Source of the DNA: Arenicella xantha | GTDB lineage: Bacteria; Pseudomonadota; Gammaproteobacteria; Arenicellales; Arenicellaceae | Assembly: GCF_003315245.1 (NCBI RefSeq) | Contig: NZ_QNRT01000001.1 | Location: 130,963-194,962, forward strand | Direction of reading: 5' to 3' | Length of the DNA stretch: 64,000 bases | Shown here: piece by piece, positions 63,064-64,000 of the stretch | How positions within the stretch are numbered: the first letter of the stretch is position 1 | Layout: every line of letters starts with the position of its first letter | Position numbers and translations under genes: made by a program | The notes under the pieces: generated by a model | What the model saw: the letters and a program-made list of their open reading frames with translations, nothing else | Database searches by the model: none | Told to the model about the DNA's origin: nothing

Positions 63064-63909
63064 CTAACTCATCTTGGCGACAAAAAGGTCGGCAATACTG
63101 GGCGTTCGTAACGGCCCATAGTCTGCGAGCGAGTCCGATTTTGGGTTCTCAAACAGCATGATATTGCCACCTAAAGACGTTCGCTCATGCAATGGATTGA
63201 GCAGCCTAGCCTGTTCAATCTGATCGGCCGGAACCTGGACTTCGACGTAATGCGAAGCAATTTGATCCATTGCAAGGTCGAGGCACAGACGCCCTTCATT
63301 AATAAATATCAAATGGGTCAACAGGTGTTCGATCTCCTCAACTTGATGCGTGGTAATAATGATGGTCCGTTCGGCATCGTAAAAATCAGTTAAAAGTTGC
63401 TGATAGAAGCGCTTGCGGTACAAAATATCTAGTCCGAGGGTTGGCTCATCCAACACCAGTAGCTTAGCGTCAATCGAAATCGCTAAGGCCAAATGCAGCT
63501 GAGTAACCATGCCTTTTGACAACTGTTTGACGCGACTATTAGCCGCGATATTGGTGTCCGCTAAAAAAGATTTGGCTTTCGCGATATCGAACTTCGGATG
63601 CGTCCCTTGCATGTACTCGAGCAACTGTGCGACGTTAATCCAACTAGGTAACACGGCGGTGTCGGCAATATAAGCAACATCTTGCAACAAAGTCGTGCGG
63701 CTAGTTTTCGGATTCTTACCCAACACATTCAAACTTCCATCAAAACTCGACAGGCCCAACAAGCATCTAAGCAAGGTGGTTTTACCCGCTCCGTTGGGGC
63801 CGATAAGCCCAAGAATTTGGCCCTCTGCAATTGTTAAACTAAGGTCTCTTAGCGCCGCAAACTGCCCATAATGCTTGGATACGGACTCGGCTGTTACTAC
63901 TGGTTTCAT
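63064..63909 (-). CDS. ABC transporter ATP-binding protein
   Basis: A 281-aa nucleotide-binding domain with Walker A GPNGAGKTTLL, a slightly altered signature LSKGM in VKQLSKGMVTQLHLALAI, Walker B LLVLDEPTLGLD, and H-loop His in IITTHQVEE. It forms a transporter with the ABC-2 permease encoded next. The small protein-like tail upstream (63925 onward) reads as the end of a GntR-type regulator, giving the common regulator-ATPase-permease order. Confidence 0.9.
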   Translation of the reverse strand: MKPVVTAESVSKHYGQFAALRDLSLTIAEGQILGLIGPNGAGKTTLLRCLLGLSSFDGSLNVLGKNPKTSRTTLLQDVAYIADTAVLPSWINVAQLLEYMQGTHPKFDIAKAKSFLADTNIAANSRVKQLSKGMVTQLHLALAISIDAKLLVLDEPTLGLDILYRKRFYQQLLTDFYDAERTIIITTHQVEEIEHLLTHLIFINEGRLCLDLAMDQIASHYVEVQVPADQIEQARLLNPLHERTSLGGNIMLFENPKSDSLADYGPLRTPSIADLFVAKMS

Positions 63910-63924
63910 AAACTCGTCCCCGCT

Positions 63925-64000
63925 CTATTTGGCTGCCTTTAGGAGGCTGATGAATTGATCTATAGATATACCTAACATCTCTAATCGTGCGACTATCGCC
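63925..64000 (-). CDS. C-terminal end of a probable GntR (YtrA-type) regulator
   Basis: The minus-strand frame open from the window edge encodes 24-25 residues ending IVARLEMLGISIDQFISLLKAAK and a stop 15 bp before the ABC ATPase start. The helical, MLGIS-containing tail and its position before an ABC pair fit YtrA-subfamily GntR repressors. The DNA-binding domain lies outside the window, so this is tentative. Confidence 0.5.
   Translation of the reverse strand, partial: AIVARLEMLGISIDQFISLLKAAK

Noticed and set aside
1-64000. CRISPR array, insertion sequence, rRNA or integron
   Set aside because: No regularly spaced repeats, transposase-like ORFs, rRNA-like sequence or integrase were seen in reading the window.

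Overview
The window is a chromosomal stretch of a gammaproteobacterium, most likely a free-living marine one. The main evidence is gene order: lolB-ispE-tRNA-Gln-prs-rplY-pth-ychF and hemA-prfA-prmC are classical gammaproteobacterial neighbourhoods, backed by DbpA, a CTC-type L25, PBP1C beside an alpha-2-macroglobulin, OMPLA and an E. coli-like yqjD/E/K-type trio. Beta-helix, PPC-domain and carotenoid-oxygenase-like proteins would fit an Arenicella/Marinicella-like lineage, but that placement is only an inference. No insertion sequences, prophage, CRISPR array or rRNA were seen.

Layout. 1-8 kb: end of a ferredoxin-linked 2-oxoacid oxidoreductase (korAB), a secreted GDSL hydrolase, dbpA, a MerC-like membrane protein behind a probable Zur box, and an exported amidohydrolase. 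8-13 kb: an orphan UmuD-like autoprotease whose promoter and start codon lie in a 33-bp palindrome, a Phd-like small protein, a beta-helix protein, and a guanidinium exporter under a guanidine-II riboswitch. 13-31 kb: PaiB, MgtE, a RimK ligase overlapping a desuccinylase-like hydrolase, PBP1C with a 1995-aa alpha-2-macroglobulin, an aldo/keto reductase, a lipoprotein, and a beta-helix/PPC protein whose signal peptide is out of frame. 31-47 kb: membrane proteins, a carotenoid-oxygenase homologue and the housekeeping clusters. An intrinsic-terminator hairpin is written into the catalytic codons of pth.

47.5-58.3 kb holds the most unusual signal. Five -24/-12 (sigma-54) promoter matches with correct spacing sit in front of five separate transcription units: PLDc_N/AI-2E/YihY, a small porin, an acidic coiled lipoprotein, a DUF1328 protein, and a DUF883/holin-like/YqjK-like operon. 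One is a full consensus match, three have one mismatch and one has two. Each would give a leader of roughly 80-140 nt, and three are preceded by a G-tract motif at enhancer-like distance. I interpret this as a locally clustered RpoN-controlled envelope-stress regulon of mostly small membrane proteins. No cognate activator is encoded here.

58.7-64 kb: a GNAT-nitrilase fusion, a DUF455 ferritin-like protein, a DUF2306 membrane protein and an ABC transporter pair preceded by the tail of a probable GntR-type regulator. All functional calls rest on reading motifs, lengths and context by eye; no database search was run.
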